Positions 24,456 to 33,621 of a stretch of DNA of 64,000 nt are shown piece by piece. Source of the DNA: Merdicola sp905200315 (GTDB lineage: Bacteria > Bacillota > Clostridia > TANB77 > CAG-508); contig CABPZP010000005.1 in assembly GCA_902461935.1 (NCBI GenBank), positions 1 through 64,000 of the forward strand, written 5' to 3'. Every line of letters begins with the position of its first letter. The stretch's first letter is position 1. Both the position numbers and the translations under genes were made by a program. The notes below the pieces were generated by a model. It was not told where the DNA came from, did not search any database, and saw nothing but the letters and a program-made list of their open reading frames with translations.

Positions 24456-25853
24456 ATGAAAAAAATTATAAGTATGTGTCTTATAATTCCAGTTTTCTTC
24501 AGTATTTTATGCTTTCTTTGTGTATCAAAAGCTGAAACTGCTCCGATTTATGATGCAACATATAATAACAATGCAGGAGCTTTTTATGCAAATGGTACAC
24601 CAATTACAATTGATAAAGATTCAAGTAATAATACTGTAGTTTATTGGGATGGAGGTAGTCAAGTTGTTCCAAGTACTGTTACAATCTTTGGTGGAGGAAC
24701 AAATGGAACTTCATATGAAAGTTCAAATATCACAATGGAAAATGGTACAGTTTCTTTAATTTATGGTGGAGGAATTTCTTTAAATGAAAATGAACCATCT
24801 ATCGTAAAAAATGCAAATGTAACTGTGAACAATGGAACTATATTAACCACTCTAATGGGTGGAGGACTTATTTATACAAATGTAGAAAATACAAATATTA
24901 CAATTAATGGTGGAACTGTGGCAGCTGTTGTTGGTGGAGGAGCAGCAAGTGCTAAAATTTCTGGTGTTAGTTATTCAGCTGGAAAAGAGGGAGATTTAAT
25001 AAATTCTAAAAACAGAACAACTAATACAAATGTAGTAATTAATAATGGAATAATAGATATGGTACCTTCAAATTATGGATTAGTTTTTGGAGGAGGTCAA
25101 GGACTTTCATATGTAGAAAATGCTAATTTAATAATAAATGGTGGAGATTTATCTAAAGCATATGTAACAGCAGGTGGTTCAAATGGATATACAGAAAATG
25201 GAAAAATAAAAATAACAAATGGTTCAATAAATGTATTGCAAACTACAAATAGAGGTATAGTAAATACTGCTACTGTTAAAGTTACAGGAGGAAACATTAT
25301 AAATGCATATGTAGGAGGAGAAACAGATCCATCAGTTACAGGTGTAATTAACAAAGCTGAATTTGATGTTCTAGGAGGAAAAGTAACAAACTTAAATACT
25401 GGAACATCTGGAGGAACACCAATAGAAGTAGAACAAGATAAATTTAAAGTTGTATCTATAGAAAATACAGTTGAAAATAATACTGCTGGACCAAAGGCTG
25501 CAAGTATAACTTATGAATTTGGAATTGTGCCAAATGAAATGTTACTAAATATAAATAAAAAAGAAAAACTTGAAATTGAAATAAAAACAACACCAGCTGG
25601 TTATGAATATGTATTTGATACAAAGAATATAAAATGGGAGTCAAGTGATGAACAAATTGCTAATGTCGATGAAGATGGATTTGTAATTGGAAATAAAGAA
25701 GGTACAGCAATAATTACTGCAAAACATCTAAAACAAGAAGATACTGTAAAAATAGATGTAGCAAATATTACAAATGTTTTTATGTGGATTTTAATAATAG
25801 TATCTATTGCACTTTTTATATTAATAATATATCTAATATTTAATTTTATTTAA
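24456..25853 (+). CDS. Exported beta-helix surface protein with a Big_2 domain and C-terminal anchor
   Basis: The 465-residue protein starts with a signal peptide (MKKIISMCLIIPVFFS, Ala-rich end near residue 30). Residues about 60-310 are a repetitive region of short N-G-G and GGG turns (NGTVSLIYGGG, NGGTVAAVVGGG), fitting a right-handed beta-helix. Residues about 350-430 are a bacterial Ig-like (Big_2) domain (WESSDEQIANVDEDG). It ends in one membrane helix without a positive tail or LPXTG. ATG 24456 is chosen because GGAGAGGTG precedes it and the signal peptide starts there. It is likely displayed on the surface; its ligand is unknown. Confidence 0.75.
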   Translation: MKKIISMCLIIPVFFSILCFLCVSKAETAPIYDATYNNNAGAFYANGTPITIDKDSSNNTVVYWDGGSQVVPSTVTIFGGGTNGTSYESSNITMENGTVSLIYGGGISLNENEPSIVKNANVTVNNGTILTTLMGGGLIYTNVENTNITINGGTVAAVVGGGAASAKISGVSYSAGKEGDLINSKNRTTNTNVVINNGIIDMVPSNYGLVFGGGQGLSYVENANLIINGGDLSKAYVTAGGSNGYTENGKIKITNGSINVLQTTNRGIVNTATVKVTGGNIINAYVGGETDPSVTGVINKAEFDVLGGKVTNLNTGTSGGTPIEVEQDKFKVVSIENTVENNTAGPKAASITYEFGIVPNEMLLNINKKEKLEIEIKTTPAGYEYVFDTKNIKWESSDEQIANVDEDGFVIGNKEGTAIITAKHLKQEDTVKIDVANITNVFMWILIIVSIALFILIIYLIFNFI

Positions 25854-25896
25854 ATTTATTAGACTTGTAAGTCAGTATACAACACAAATTAAAAAA

Positions 25897-25926
25897 ACTA
25901 TGGTACAATTTGGCCATAGTTTTTTT
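25897..25926 (+). terminator. Terminator between the surface protein and the acyl-CoA ligase
   Basis: AACTATGG pairs with CCATAGTT, followed by T residues. It ends just before the next ribosome site, so it could also act as an attenuator for the ligase gene. Confidence 0.75.
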
Positions 25927-25941
25927 AAGGAGATTTTAAAT

Positions 25942-27663
25942 ATGAGGTATAGTAACAATTTGTATCATGCGCAAGAATTTAATAACATAAAGGAAATAAT
26001 TTATAACTCTGTAGAGCAGTATTCAAAAAATATTGCTTTTGTAATAAAACATACAGAAAATAAAAAAGTAGAATATGAAAACATTACATATAAACAATTA
26101 TTAGAAGATATAAATAAATTAGGAACTGCAGTATATAGTTTAGGTTTTAAAGGAAAAAGAATTGCTGTTATAGGCAGAAATAGCTATGAATGGGCTATTG
26201 CTCATTTGTCTAATTTGTTAGGTGGAAATGTTTCAGTTCCTTTAGATAAAGATTTGCAATATGATGAGCTTGAAAATTCTTTAATTAGAAGTAAAGCAGA
26301 TATGATTTTCTTTGATAAAAAATATGAAGAAAAAATAAGTCAAATAAAAGAAAAAAATAACACAAACCTTAAAGAGTATGTTTGCTTTGAAGAAGCGGAG
26401 GGCTTTAAAAATATCAGTGAATTATTAAAAATAGGCAATAAAAAAATAAATAGTGGAAAAACAGATTTTATAAATGCTAAAATAGATGAAAACAAAATGG
26501 CAATTTTATTATTTACATCTGGAACAACATCAAAATCTAAAGCAGTAATGCTTTCTCAAAAAAACATTGCTTCAAATGTATATGCAATGCAATGTGTAGA
26601 AGCAATTTACAGTACAGATACAAATATTGCATTTTTACCATTTCATCATATATTTGGTTCAACATGTATGGTAGTAATGCTTGCATATGGTGTAAGAACA
26701 GTATTTCCAGATGGCTTAAGATATATAAAGAAAAACTTAAATGAATACGGAGTTTCTGTTTTTGTTGGTGTACCAGTTTTAGTAGAAGCAATATACAAAA
26801 CAATTATGAAAGAAGTTCAAAAGCAAGGAAAAACAAAACTTATAAATATTGCAACAAAAATAAGTAACTTTTTATTAAAATTACATATAGATATTAGAAG
26901 AATTCTATTTAAATCTATTATAAATGAATTAGGTGGAAAACTAAGATTCGTAATCTCTGGAGGAGCTCCTGCAGATAGCAAAATAGCTAAAGGATTTAAC
27001 GACTTGGGTATAGAAGTAGTTCAAGGGTACGGTTTAACAGAAACATCTCCAGTTATAGCAGCGGAGAACAAGAGATGTATGAAAGCAGGAACTGTTGGAA
27101 TACCAATGCTAAATGTAAAATTAGAAATAGAAAATCCAGATGAAAACGGAATAGGGGAAATACGTGTAAAAGGTCCAAATGTTATGCTTGGTTATTATGA
27201 AAACGAAGAAGCTACAAAAGAAGTATTAAAAGATGGATGGTTCTATACAGGAGACTTAGGATATTTAGATAAAAATGGATGTTTAGCAATAACAGGAAGA
27301 AGTAAAAACCTAATAGTACTAAAAAATGGTAAAAAAGTATTTCCAGAAGAATTAGAAACATTAGTAAATAGGTTAGAATTAGTAGAAGAGTGTATGGTAT
27401 ATGGAATGCCAGATGAAAAAGATAAGAATGATGTGAAATTATCTATAAAAGTTGTATACAATAGAGAAATTGTTAAAGAAAAATACAGTGATAAAACAGA
27501 AGAAGAACTATATAAAATTATTTGGAACGAAATAAAAGAAATAAATAAAACTTTGCCACGATACAAATATATAAAAGGAATGATTTTAACAGATGAAGAA
27601 TTAATAAAAACAACAACTAAAAAAGTGAAAAGACAAGAAGAAATGAAGAAAATTATGGCATAA
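25942..27663 (+). CDS. AMP-forming acyl-CoA ligase (long-chain type)
   Basis: The 573-residue protein has the ANL-superfamily core motifs in order: LLFTSGTTSKSKAVML (P-loop, about residue 193), YGLTETSPV (about 365), GWFYTGDLGYLD and GRSKNLIV before the hinge. A Lys near the C-terminus (TTTKKVKRQ) fits the catalytic position. It activates a fatty or other carboxylic acid through an acyl-adenylate. ATG 25942 is used because AAGGAG lies 10 bases upstream. A terminator follows. Confidence 0.85.
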   Translation: MRYSNNLYHAQEFNNIKEIIYNSVEQYSKNIAFVIKHTENKKVEYENITYKQLLEDINKLGTAVYSLGFKGKRIAVIGRNSYEWAIAHLSNLLGGNVSVPLDKDLQYDELENSLIRSKADMIFFDKKYEEKISQIKEKNNTNLKEYVCFEEAEGFKNISELLKIGNKKINSGKTDFINAKIDENKMAILLFTSGTTSKSKAVMLSQKNIASNVYAMQCVEAIYSTDTNIAFLPFHHIFGSTCMVVMLAYGVRTVFPDGLRYIKKNLNEYGVSVFVGVPVLVEAIYKTIMKEVQKQGKTKLINIATKISNFLLKLHIDIRRILFKSIINELGGKLRFVISGGAPADSKIAKGFNDLGIEVVQGYGLTETSPVIAAENKRCMKAGTVGIPMLNVKLEIENPDENGIGEIRVKGPNVMLGYYENEEATKEVLKDGWFYTGDLGYLDKNGCLAITGRSKNLIVLKNGKKVFPEELETLVNRLELVEECMVYGMPDEKDKNDVKLSIKVVYNREIVKEKYSDKTEEELYKIIWNEIKEINKTLPRYKYIKGMILTDEELIKTTTKKVKRQEEMKKIMA

Positions 27664-27667
27664 AATG

Positions 27668-27696
27668 AAAAAAAGCTCTAATAAAGAGCTTTTTTG
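27668..27696 (+). terminator. Terminator of the acyl-CoA ligase gene
   Basis: AAAAAGCTCT-AATAA-AGAGCTTTTTT is a classic short stem followed by T residues. Confidence 0.85.
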
Positions 27697-27708
27697 TGAT
27701 TTTTATAA

Positions 27709-27737
27709 TTGTCATTTTAAATTTTTTGATATATAAT
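27709..27737 (+). promoter_or_regulatory. Promoter of the kinase-murD unit
   Basis: TTGTCA and TATAAT are separated by 17 bases, about 30 bases before the next start. Confidence 0.65.
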
Positions 27738-27766
27738 AAAAAAGATTTATAAAAATAGGTGGTTGA

Positions 27767-28465
27767 ATGAAAGAAGAAAATATAGTTATTGGAATTGAAG
27801 GAATGGTAGGAAGCGGAAAAACTTCAATTTGTAGAAAATTATTAGATTATATTCCAAATTCAATTATATTACATGGCGGAAACATATATAGAGCAGTTGT
27901 TTATGGAATGATGAATGCTGGAATAGACTTAAAAAATATAAAAAATAAATCAAAAAAATTGGATGTTTTGAATGTAATGCAAAAACTTGGAATAGATATT
28001 AAACTAGAAAATAGAGAAACTGTTATATACATAAATAATAAAAAAATTGATGAAGAAGAATTACAATCAGACAAATCTTCAATGGCGGTTTCTGTTGTTA
28101 GTAATGTTGCTGATAATGCAAAACTCTACCAATTTGGTAAAGAAATAATAGATGAATATAGAGAAAAATATAATGTAATATTATCTTCAAGAGATATAGT
28201 AAAAATGTATCCAAATGTAACATATCATTTCTTTATAACTGCAACTCTAGATGAACGAGTTAGAAGAAAGAGCATACAATATAAAGAAAAGATAGATTTA
28301 AAAAAATTAAAAGAAAATATAGAAAAAAGAGATAAACTTCAAGAAGCTTCAGGATATTATAAAATATACGATATAACAAATGTAATAGATGTTACAAACT
28401 GTGAAACAATAGAAGAAGGAGCTAAACTTGTTTTAGATAAAATAAGTTTACCACTTAATATTTAA
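27767..28465 (+). CDS. Cytidylate-kinase-like P-loop kinase
   Basis: The 232-residue protein has a phosphate-binding loop IEGMVGSGKTS at residues 8-18. Mid-protein SSRDIVKMYPNVTYHFFITA (about 144-163) resembles the GRDIGT motif and following strand of CMP kinases. R-rich lid segments follow (RRKS, EKRDK). It likely phosphorylates CMP/dCMP, but the RDIV variation and low similarity leave another nucleotide or small-molecule substrate open. murD starts 22 bases later. Confidence 0.65.
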   Translation: MKEENIVIGIEGMVGSGKTSICRKLLDYIPNSIILHGGNIYRAVVYGMMNAGIDLKNIKNKSKKLDVLNVMQKLGIDIKLENRETVIYINNKKIDEEELQSDKSSMAVSVVSNVADNAKLYQFGKEIIDEYREKYNVILSSRDIVKMYPNVTYHFFITATLDERVRRKSIQYKEKIDLKKLKENIEKRDKLQEASGYYKIYDITNVIDVTNCETIEEGAKLVLDKISLPLNI

Positions 28466-28486
28466 AAATAGTATAGGAGATGCAAA

Positions 28487-29887
28487 ATGGATTTTATAAA
28501 TGAAAGATTAGTAGAATTTGAAAATTACATAAAAGGAAGAAAGGTTGCAATAATAGGCCTGGGTGTTAGTAACTTGCCTTTAATAGACTATATGAACGAA
28601 AAAGGTGCAATAACAACAATATTTGATGATAGAACAAAAGAAAAAATAGATAGTAATATTATTAAAAAAATCGAAAATTATAATATGCAAGCATTTTTAG
28701 GAGAAAATTCACTTGAGAATCTAAAAGGATTTGATATAATTTTTAGATCTCCAAGTTGTTTACCAACAAAGCCAGAATTAGTTGCGGAGAGCGAAAGAGG
28801 AGCAATAGTTACATCTGAAATAGAAATGCTTATGAAAATGTGTCCATGCAAAATAATAGGAGTAACAGGTAGCGATGGAAAAACAACAACAACAACGCTT
28901 ATTTATAAAATAATTAGTGAAAATGGCTATAAATGTTATGTTGGTGGAAATATAGGAACACCTTTATTTACTAAATTAAACGAAATAACACCGGAAGATG
29001 TTGTTGTGTTAGAATTAAGTAGTTTTCAATTAATGGGAATGGACGTAAGCCCAAATGTTGCAGTAATTACAAATATAACTCCAAACCATTTAAACATACA
29101 TAGTTCATTAGAAGAGTACATAAATGCAAAGAAGAACATTTTTAAATATCAGAGCGAAAATGATTTACTAGTATTAAATTATGATAATGAAGTTACAAAT
29201 AAATGTGGGGAAGAAGCCATAGGAAAAGTTGTATACTTTACAAGTAAAAACAAAATAGAAGATGGCTGGATGATAGATGATGGCATAATAAAAGAATGTG
29301 CAGATAAATTAAGAAAACACATAGCAAATACAAAAGACTTTAAATTGAGAGGAATGCACAATTATGAGAATATATGTGCTGCACTTGCTGCAACAAAACA
29401 ATTTGTAGATACAAAACAAGCAGTAAAAACAATAATGAATTTTAATGGAGTAGAACATAGATTAGAATTAATAAGAGAAATAGATGGTGTAAAATGGTAT
29501 AACGATTCTGTTAGTTCAAGTCCAACAAGAACAATAGCAGGTTTAAATTCTTATGATGAAGAAATTATATTAATAGCTGGTGGGTATGATAAAAATTTAG
29601 ATTATACTCCAATAGCTAAACCTATAGTAGAAAAAGTAAAGGGGCTAATTCTTTTAGGAGATACATCAACAAAAATATTCAATGCGGTAAAAGCTGAATT
29701 AGAAAAACAAAATAAAAACATTCCAATATATATGTGTGAAGACTTAAAGCAAACAGTAACAATAGCTAAAAAAATAGCAAAACCAGGTCAAGTAGTGCTA
29801 TTCTCTCCTGCAAGTGCAAGTTTTGATTTATTCAAAAATTTCGCAGATAGAGGAGAAAAATTCAAAAAACTTGTAAATGAATTATAA
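28487..29887 (+). CDS. murD: UDP-N-acetylmuramoyl-L-alanine--D-glutamate ligase
   Basis: The 466-residue Mur ligase has a Rossmann start (VAIIGLGVSNLPLI), the ATP loop GVTGSDGKTTTT (about residue 125), central-domain motifs NITPNHLNIH and LELSSFQL, and C-terminal HRLELI and YNDSVSSSPT. It adds D-Glu to UDP-MurNAc-L-Ala in peptidoglycan synthesis. Here it stands apart from other mur genes. Confidence 0.95.
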   Translation: MDFINERLVEFENYIKGRKVAIIGLGVSNLPLIDYMNEKGAITTIFDDRTKEKIDSNIIKKIENYNMQAFLGENSLENLKGFDIIFRSPSCLPTKPELVAESERGAIVTSEIEMLMKMCPCKIIGVTGSDGKTTTTTLIYKIISENGYKCYVGGNIGTPLFTKLNEITPEDVVVLELSSFQLMGMDVSPNVAVITNITPNHLNIHSSLEEYINAKKNIFKYQSENDLLVLNYDNEVTNKCGEEAIGKVVYFTSKNKIEDGWMIDDGIIKECADKLRKHIANTKDFKLRGMHNYENICAALAATKQFVDTKQAVKTIMNFNGVEHRLELIREIDGVKWYNDSVSSSPTRTIAGLNSYDEEIILIAGGYDKNLDYTPIAKPIVEKVKGLILLGDTSTKIFNAVKAELEKQNKNIPIYMCEDLKQTVTIAKKIAKPGQVVLFSPASASFDLFKNFADRGEKFKKLVNEL

Positions 29888-29951
29888 AATAGTCACAAAA
29901 ACAAGCCTTCTTGAATAATATTAAAAAGAAATATTGTTCAAGGAGGTTTTT

Positions 29952-30485
29952 ATGTATAACAGTTATGAAGAATATATGAGAGATGTTTTAGGCTACCCAT
30001 ATAATAGGTCAAATATTATGCAAAATACGTACAATAATACATACAACAATAATTATCAAACACAGGCAGTAGAATCCAATATAAATGAACAAGAATTACA
30101 AGAATGTTACCCAGAAATTTACAATATTGTAAAACCAATGGTTAAAACTACGTGCCAAATGTATGCCGGAAGAACAATTACTAAAGAAGTAATTGAAGAA
30201 ATGACTTTAAAAATTTATAATAGCGTGGAAACAAATGAAAATAGGTCTGTTCATGAGGAAAGAAAATTAAAAAATGGAGATGTTATAAATCCAAATGCAA
30301 AACAAGAAAATAGAGAAGATAGACAAAGACCAAATAATTTCCTTTTAAGAGACTTAATAAAAATATTATTACTAAATGAACTTTTAAGACCGGGAGGAAG
30401 GCCACCTATGCCACCAAGACCAGGACCTGTTCCACCACCACGTCCACCAATGGGACCAAACAGACCTCCATACAGACCTTTTTAA
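29952..30485 (+). CDS. Unknown protein with Pro-rich tail, possibly spore-associated
   Basis: The 177-residue protein begins MYNSYEEYMRDVLGYPYN. It has an Asn/Tyr-rich segment, a helical middle with ITKEVIEEMTLKIYNSVE, and a C-terminal Pro/Gly/Arg-rich tail (PMPPRPGPVPPPRPPMG). Proteins of this shape occur in clostridia and some sit in spore coats; this is inference only. The AAGGAGG site at 29940-29946 sets the start at 29952 instead of 29934. Confidence 0.6.
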   Translation: MYNSYEEYMRDVLGYPYNRSNIMQNTYNNTYNNNYQTQAVESNINEQELQECYPEIYNIVKPMVKTTCQMYAGRTITKEVIEEMTLKIYNSVETNENRSVHEERKLKNGDVINPNAKQENREDRQRPNNFLLRDLIKILLLNELLRPGGRPPMPPRPGPVPPPRPPMGPNRPPYRPF

Positions 30486-30577
30486 AATAAAAAAATGAAT
30501 TTTCAAAATTAAAATATTTTTTCAAAAAATGGTTAAAATAAAAATGTGCAAATTTTTTGAAAAGGTAGGTAATAAAA

Positions 30578-31027
30578 ATGAAAGTTCAAGATTGTATGTG
30601 TGGAGATATATGTGTATGTAGTCCAGAAAACACAGTATGTGATTGCTCAAAATTAATGAATGATAGACATGTAGGGTGTATACCAGTATGCGATGCAGAA
30701 AATAAAGTAGTTGGTCTAGTTACAGATAGAGATATAATATTAAGATGTATAGCAAGTGGCAAAGATCCAAAAAACACAAAAATAAATGAAATAATGACAA
30801 AAAATGTATGTTGTTGTAATCCAGAGCAAGATGTATGTGATGCAGAGCAAGACATGTGTGAAACACAAGTAAGAAGAATACCTGTTGTAGACAATAACAA
30901 CAAAATAATAGGAATGCTAAGTTTAGGAGATTTAGCTAAAAACAAAAATGTAAGCAAAGAAGATGTAGGAAAAACAGTAGAAGGAATATGCGATTGTGCT
31001 ACAATAAATATCAAAAATTGCCAATAG
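30578..31027 (+). CDS. CBS-pair protein, unusually Cys-rich
   Basis: The 149-residue protein is a tandem CBS pair: VGCIPVCDAENKVVGLVTDRD then VRRIPVVDNNNKIIGMLSLGD. CBS pairs bind adenine nucleotides or metal and usually act as sensors. It contains 17 cysteines, mainly in the first 40 residues, the middle link (VCCCNPEQDVCD) and the tail. Such a density is rare for this family and suggests metal or iron-sulfur binding, or redox sensing. AAAAGGTAGG precedes the ATG. Confidence 0.78.
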   Translation: MKVQDCMCGDICVCSPENTVCDCSKLMNDRHVGCIPVCDAENKVVGLVTDRDIILRCIASGKDPKNTKINEIMTKNVCCCNPEQDVCDAEQDMCETQVRRIPVVDNNNKIIGMLSLGDLAKNKNVSKEDVGKTVEGICDCATINIKNCQ

Positions 31028-31057
31028 ACTATTAAATTTTTAATTTAATAATACACT

Positions 31058-31083
31058 TGTAGTGGCGGTCATTGACCGCCACA
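31058..31083. repeat. TGTAGGGG-like palindrome
   Basis: TGTAGTGGCGGTC-ATT-GACCGCCACA has a perfect 9-bp stem (GTGGCGGTC / GACCGCCAC). It is a variant of the palindrome family. Confidence 0.65.
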
Positions 31084-31150
31084 TTTTATATTAGCAGTAT
31101 TTAAAAATATAATTACAATTATTATTTCATCTTCAATATATATCAGACAC

Positions 31151-31309
31151 TGTAGGGGCGGACGCCTCTGTCCGCCTATCAATAAATGATAAAAATATTT
31201 TGTTATAAAATTTATGTCTTTGAATAACAATTGTCAAACGTTATAGGGGTCGGCGTCCCCGACGACCAGAAAAAATAACATAAATTTGTAAATTAATTTT
31301 CTCGAAATA
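31151..31309. repeat. 159-bp intergenic repeat, copy A, with two palindromes
   Basis: This block is almost identical to 33622-33780 over its whole length. It opens with TGTAGGGGCGGACGCCTC and carries a second palindrome at 31241-31267 (TAGGGGTCGGCGTCCCC). About 65 bases of AT-rich DNA lie between the two. It holds no ORF. The rest of 31084-31337 shows nothing else. Confidence 0.85.
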
Positions 31310-31337
31310 AATTTTTATAAAAACAAATTTTAAATAA

Positions 31338-31366
31338 TTGACAATAAATTGAACGTGCTATATAAT
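31338..31366 (+). promoter_or_regulatory. Consensus promoter of galE
   Basis: TTGACA, 17 bases, TATAAT, about 10 bases before the GGAGG site. Confidence 0.85.
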
Positions 31367-31389
31367 TTCAAAAAAAGGAGGTAATGAAT

Positions 31390-32391
31390 ATGGCAGTTTT
31401 AGTTACAGGTGGGGCAGGTTTTATAGGAAGTCACACGGCAGTTGAATTATTAAATGCAGGAAAGGAAATAGTAATATTAGACAATTTTTCGAATAGTAAA
31501 CCACAGTCGTTAGAAGCAATAAAAAAGATTACAGGAAAAGATTTCAAATTTTATGAAATGGATTACTTAGATAGAGAAAAATTAGAAAAAGTGTTTGAAG
31601 AAAACAAAATAGATTCTGTATTGAATTTTGCAGGATATAAAGCAGTTGGAGAATCAATAGAAAAACCAATAGAATATTATACAAATAATATCTCAGGTGC
31701 GCTTGTATTACTAGATACCATGAGAAAATATGGAGTAAAGAAATTTGTATTTAGTTCATCAGCAACAGTATACGGGGAACCAGAAAAAATACCGCTTACA
31801 GAGGACTGCAAAACAGGAGGAACAACAAATCCATATGGTACATCTAAATTATTTATAGAGCAAATATTAAAAGATATATATAATTCAGATAATTCATGGG
31901 ATATAGCAATACTTAGATATTTCAACCCAGTAGGAGCACATGAAAGTAGTTTAATAGGAGAAGAACCACAAGGAATACCAAATAACTTAATGCCATATGT
32001 AGTAAGAGTTGCAGCTGGAAAACTAAAAGAATTATCTGTATTTGGAAATGACTATGATACACCAGACGGAACAGGAGTTAGAGATTATATACATGTTGTA
32101 GACTTAGCCAAAGGACATATAAAAGCATTAGAAAAACTAGAAAAAGAAGGTAAAGGATTATTTATATATAACCTAGGAACAGGAAAAGGCTATAGTGTTT
32201 TAGATATGGTAAAAGCATTTGAAAAATCAACAGGAAAAAAAGTAGCATATAAAATAGCGCCAAGAAGAGCAGGAGACATAGCAACATGCTACTCAGATCC
32301 AACAAAAGCAAAAGAAGAATTAGGTTGGGAAGCAACAAAAACATTAGATGAAATGTGTGAAGACTCATGGAACTTTATAAATAGAGGATAA
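31390..32391 (+). CDS. galE: UDP-glucose 4-epimerase
   Basis: The 333-residue extended-type SDR enzyme has the NAD loop LVTGGAGFIGSHTA at the start, FSSSATVYGEP with the catalytic Ser/Thr, and NPYGTSK with the Tyr-x-x-x-Lys pair. RDYIHVVDLAKGH and the late RAGDIATCYSDP are typical of GalE. It interconverts UDP-glucose and UDP-galactose for surface sugars. ATG 31390 is used since GGAGG is 8 bases upstream; ATG 31384 is too close. Confidence 0.93.
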   Translation: MAVLVTGGAGFIGSHTAVELLNAGKEIVILDNFSNSKPQSLEAIKKITGKDFKFYEMDYLDREKLEKVFEENKIDSVLNFAGYKAVGESIEKPIEYYTNNISGALVLLDTMRKYGVKKFVFSSSATVYGEPEKIPLTEDCKTGGTTNPYGTSKLFIEQILKDIYNSDNSWDIAILRYFNPVGAHESSLIGEEPQGIPNNLMPYVVRVAAGKLKELSVFGNDYDTPDGTGVRDYIHVVDLAKGHIKALEKLEKEGKGLFIYNLGTGKGYSVLDMVKAFEKSTGKKVAYKIAPRRAGDIATCYSDPTKAKEELGWEATKTLDEMCEDSWNFINRG

Positions 32392-32401
32392 TAAAATTAA
32401 A

Positions 32402-32429
32402 TGTAGGGGTCGACGTCTCTGTCGACCCG
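32402..32429. repeat. TGTAGGGG palindrome family copy
   Basis: TGTAGGGGTCGACGTCTC with the 8-bp stem GGGTCGAC / GTCGACCC. Because it follows galE it could also stop transcription. Confidence 0.7.
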
Positions 32430-32472
32430 CTTAAATATAAGATAAATTAAATATAATAATTCCCCAAAACTA

Positions 32473-32501
32473 TTGCAATTTTAGCAAAAATAGTATAAAA
32501 T
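32473..32501 (+). promoter_or_regulatory. Promoter of efp
   Basis: TTGCAA and TAAAAT are separated by 17 bases, followed by a GGAGG site before efp. Confidence 0.6.
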
Positions 32502-32538
32502 AGAAAAAGTTGAAAATAATATTTAAGGAGGAACAAAA

Positions 32539-33105
32539 ATGGCAGAAGTATATTCAGCAGGAGATTTTAGAAATGGAACAACATTTGAAATGGATGGAAA
32601 CGTATTTAAAGTAGTAGAATTCCAACACGTAAAACCAGGAAAGGGTTCAGCTTTTGTTAGAACAAAATTAAGAAATGTAATATCAGGAGCAGTTATAGAA
32701 AAAACATTTAACCCATCAGAAAAATATCCAGGTGCAGAAATAGAAAAGAAAGAAATGCAATATTTATATAATGATGAAACTTTATATTATTTTATGGACA
32801 ATGAAACATACGAACAAATTCCATTAAATAAAGAACAAATTGGAGATTGTTTAAAATACATAAAAGAAAACATGAATGTTAAAATTTTATCATATAAAGG
32901 AAATGTATTTGCAGTTGAACCACCAATGTTTGTTGAATTAGAAGTTACATATACAGAACCAGGATTTAGTGGAAATACAACAACAACATCTGGAAAACCA
33001 GCAACATTAGAAAATGGATTCGAAATTTCAGTTCCATTATTCATAAATATTGGAGATGTAATTAGAATAGATACAAGAACAGGCGAATACATGGAAAGAG
33101 TTTAG
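32539..33105 (+). CDS. efp: Translation elongation factor P
   Basis: The 188-residue three-barrel protein shows the loop KPGKGSAFVR at about residues 31-40, whose tip residue normally contacts the CCA end of the P-site tRNA. EP(G/x)FSGNTTTTSGKPATLE toward the end is the family signature. It relieves stalling at proline runs. AAGGAGG precedes the start and a zinc-ribbon protein follows 18 bases later. Confidence 0.95.
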   Translation: MAEVYSAGDFRNGTTFEMDGNVFKVVEFQHVKPGKGSAFVRTKLRNVISGAVIEKTFNPSEKYPGAEIEKKEMQYLYNDETLYYFMDNETYEQIPLNKEQIGDCLKYIKENMNVKILSYKGNVFAVEPPMFVELEVTYTEPGFSGNTTTTSGKPATLENGFEISVPLFINIGDVIRIDTRTGEYMERV

Positions 33106-33123
33106 TTAGAAAGGAAATTTTGT

Positions 33124-33579
33124 ATGTCAAATAAAAAAATTGAAGATCTTATTAAAAACTTAGAACAAAATCTTGAAAGTCAAAAAGACATAGAATATGT
33201 AAAAAAAGTACTAGCTGAATTTTTAGAAGAATATCAAACAAATACAGAAAAAAGAATGCAAATTCTTGAAGAAAGTCAAAAAGAATTAGAATTCAAAACA
33301 GAAAAAATGCAAGCAATAATAGACAAAATGGAAGATGAATTTTTTGTAGATGAAGACGAAGAAGAAACATTAAGTTTTGAAATTGCATGTCCATATTGTA
33401 ACTATGTATTTGAAACAAAATTAAACGAACTAAAAGAAGAAATAACATGCCCAGAATGTAACAACGTTATAGAATTAGACTGGGATTGTGAATGCGAAGA
33501 AGACAGTTGTTCTGGAGGATGTTCATGTTGTAACCATGGATGTAGCGAAGATGAATACGACGATGACGATGATATGTAA
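33124..33579 (+). CDS. CD1247-type N-terminal domain protein with zinc ribbon and acidic tail
   Basis: The 151-residue protein has an N-terminal coiled coil of about 75 residues (KKIEDLIKNLEQNLE), then a two-CxxC zinc ribbon (CPYCNY and CPECNN, about 88-112). A Cys/Gly segment (CSGGCSCCNHGC) and an Asp run close it. The layout fits the clostridial CD1247 family of unknown role. It is co-transcribed with efp and followed by a terminator, which hints at a translation-linked function. Confidence 0.75.
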   Translation: MSNKKIEDLIKNLEQNLESQKDIEYVKKVLAEFLEEYQTNTEKRMQILEESQKELEFKTEKMQAIIDKMEDEFFVDEDEEETLSFEIACPYCNYVFETKLNELKEEITCPECNNVIELDWDCECEEDSCSGGCSCCNHGCSEDEYDDDDDM

Positions 33580-33582
33580 ACC

Positions 33583-33617
33583 AAAAAGTAGACAAATTAA
33601 ATCTTGTCTACTTTTTT
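33583..33617 (+). terminator. Terminator of the efp unit
   Basis: AAAAGTAGACAA pairs with TTGTCTACTTTT followed by T residues. Confidence 0.85.
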
Positions 33618-33621
33618 AATT

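Noticed and set aside
27665..27700. Possible riboswitch before the kinase-murD unit
   Set aside because: Only a simple terminator hairpin is seen. No aptamer-like structure or conserved core is recognisable.
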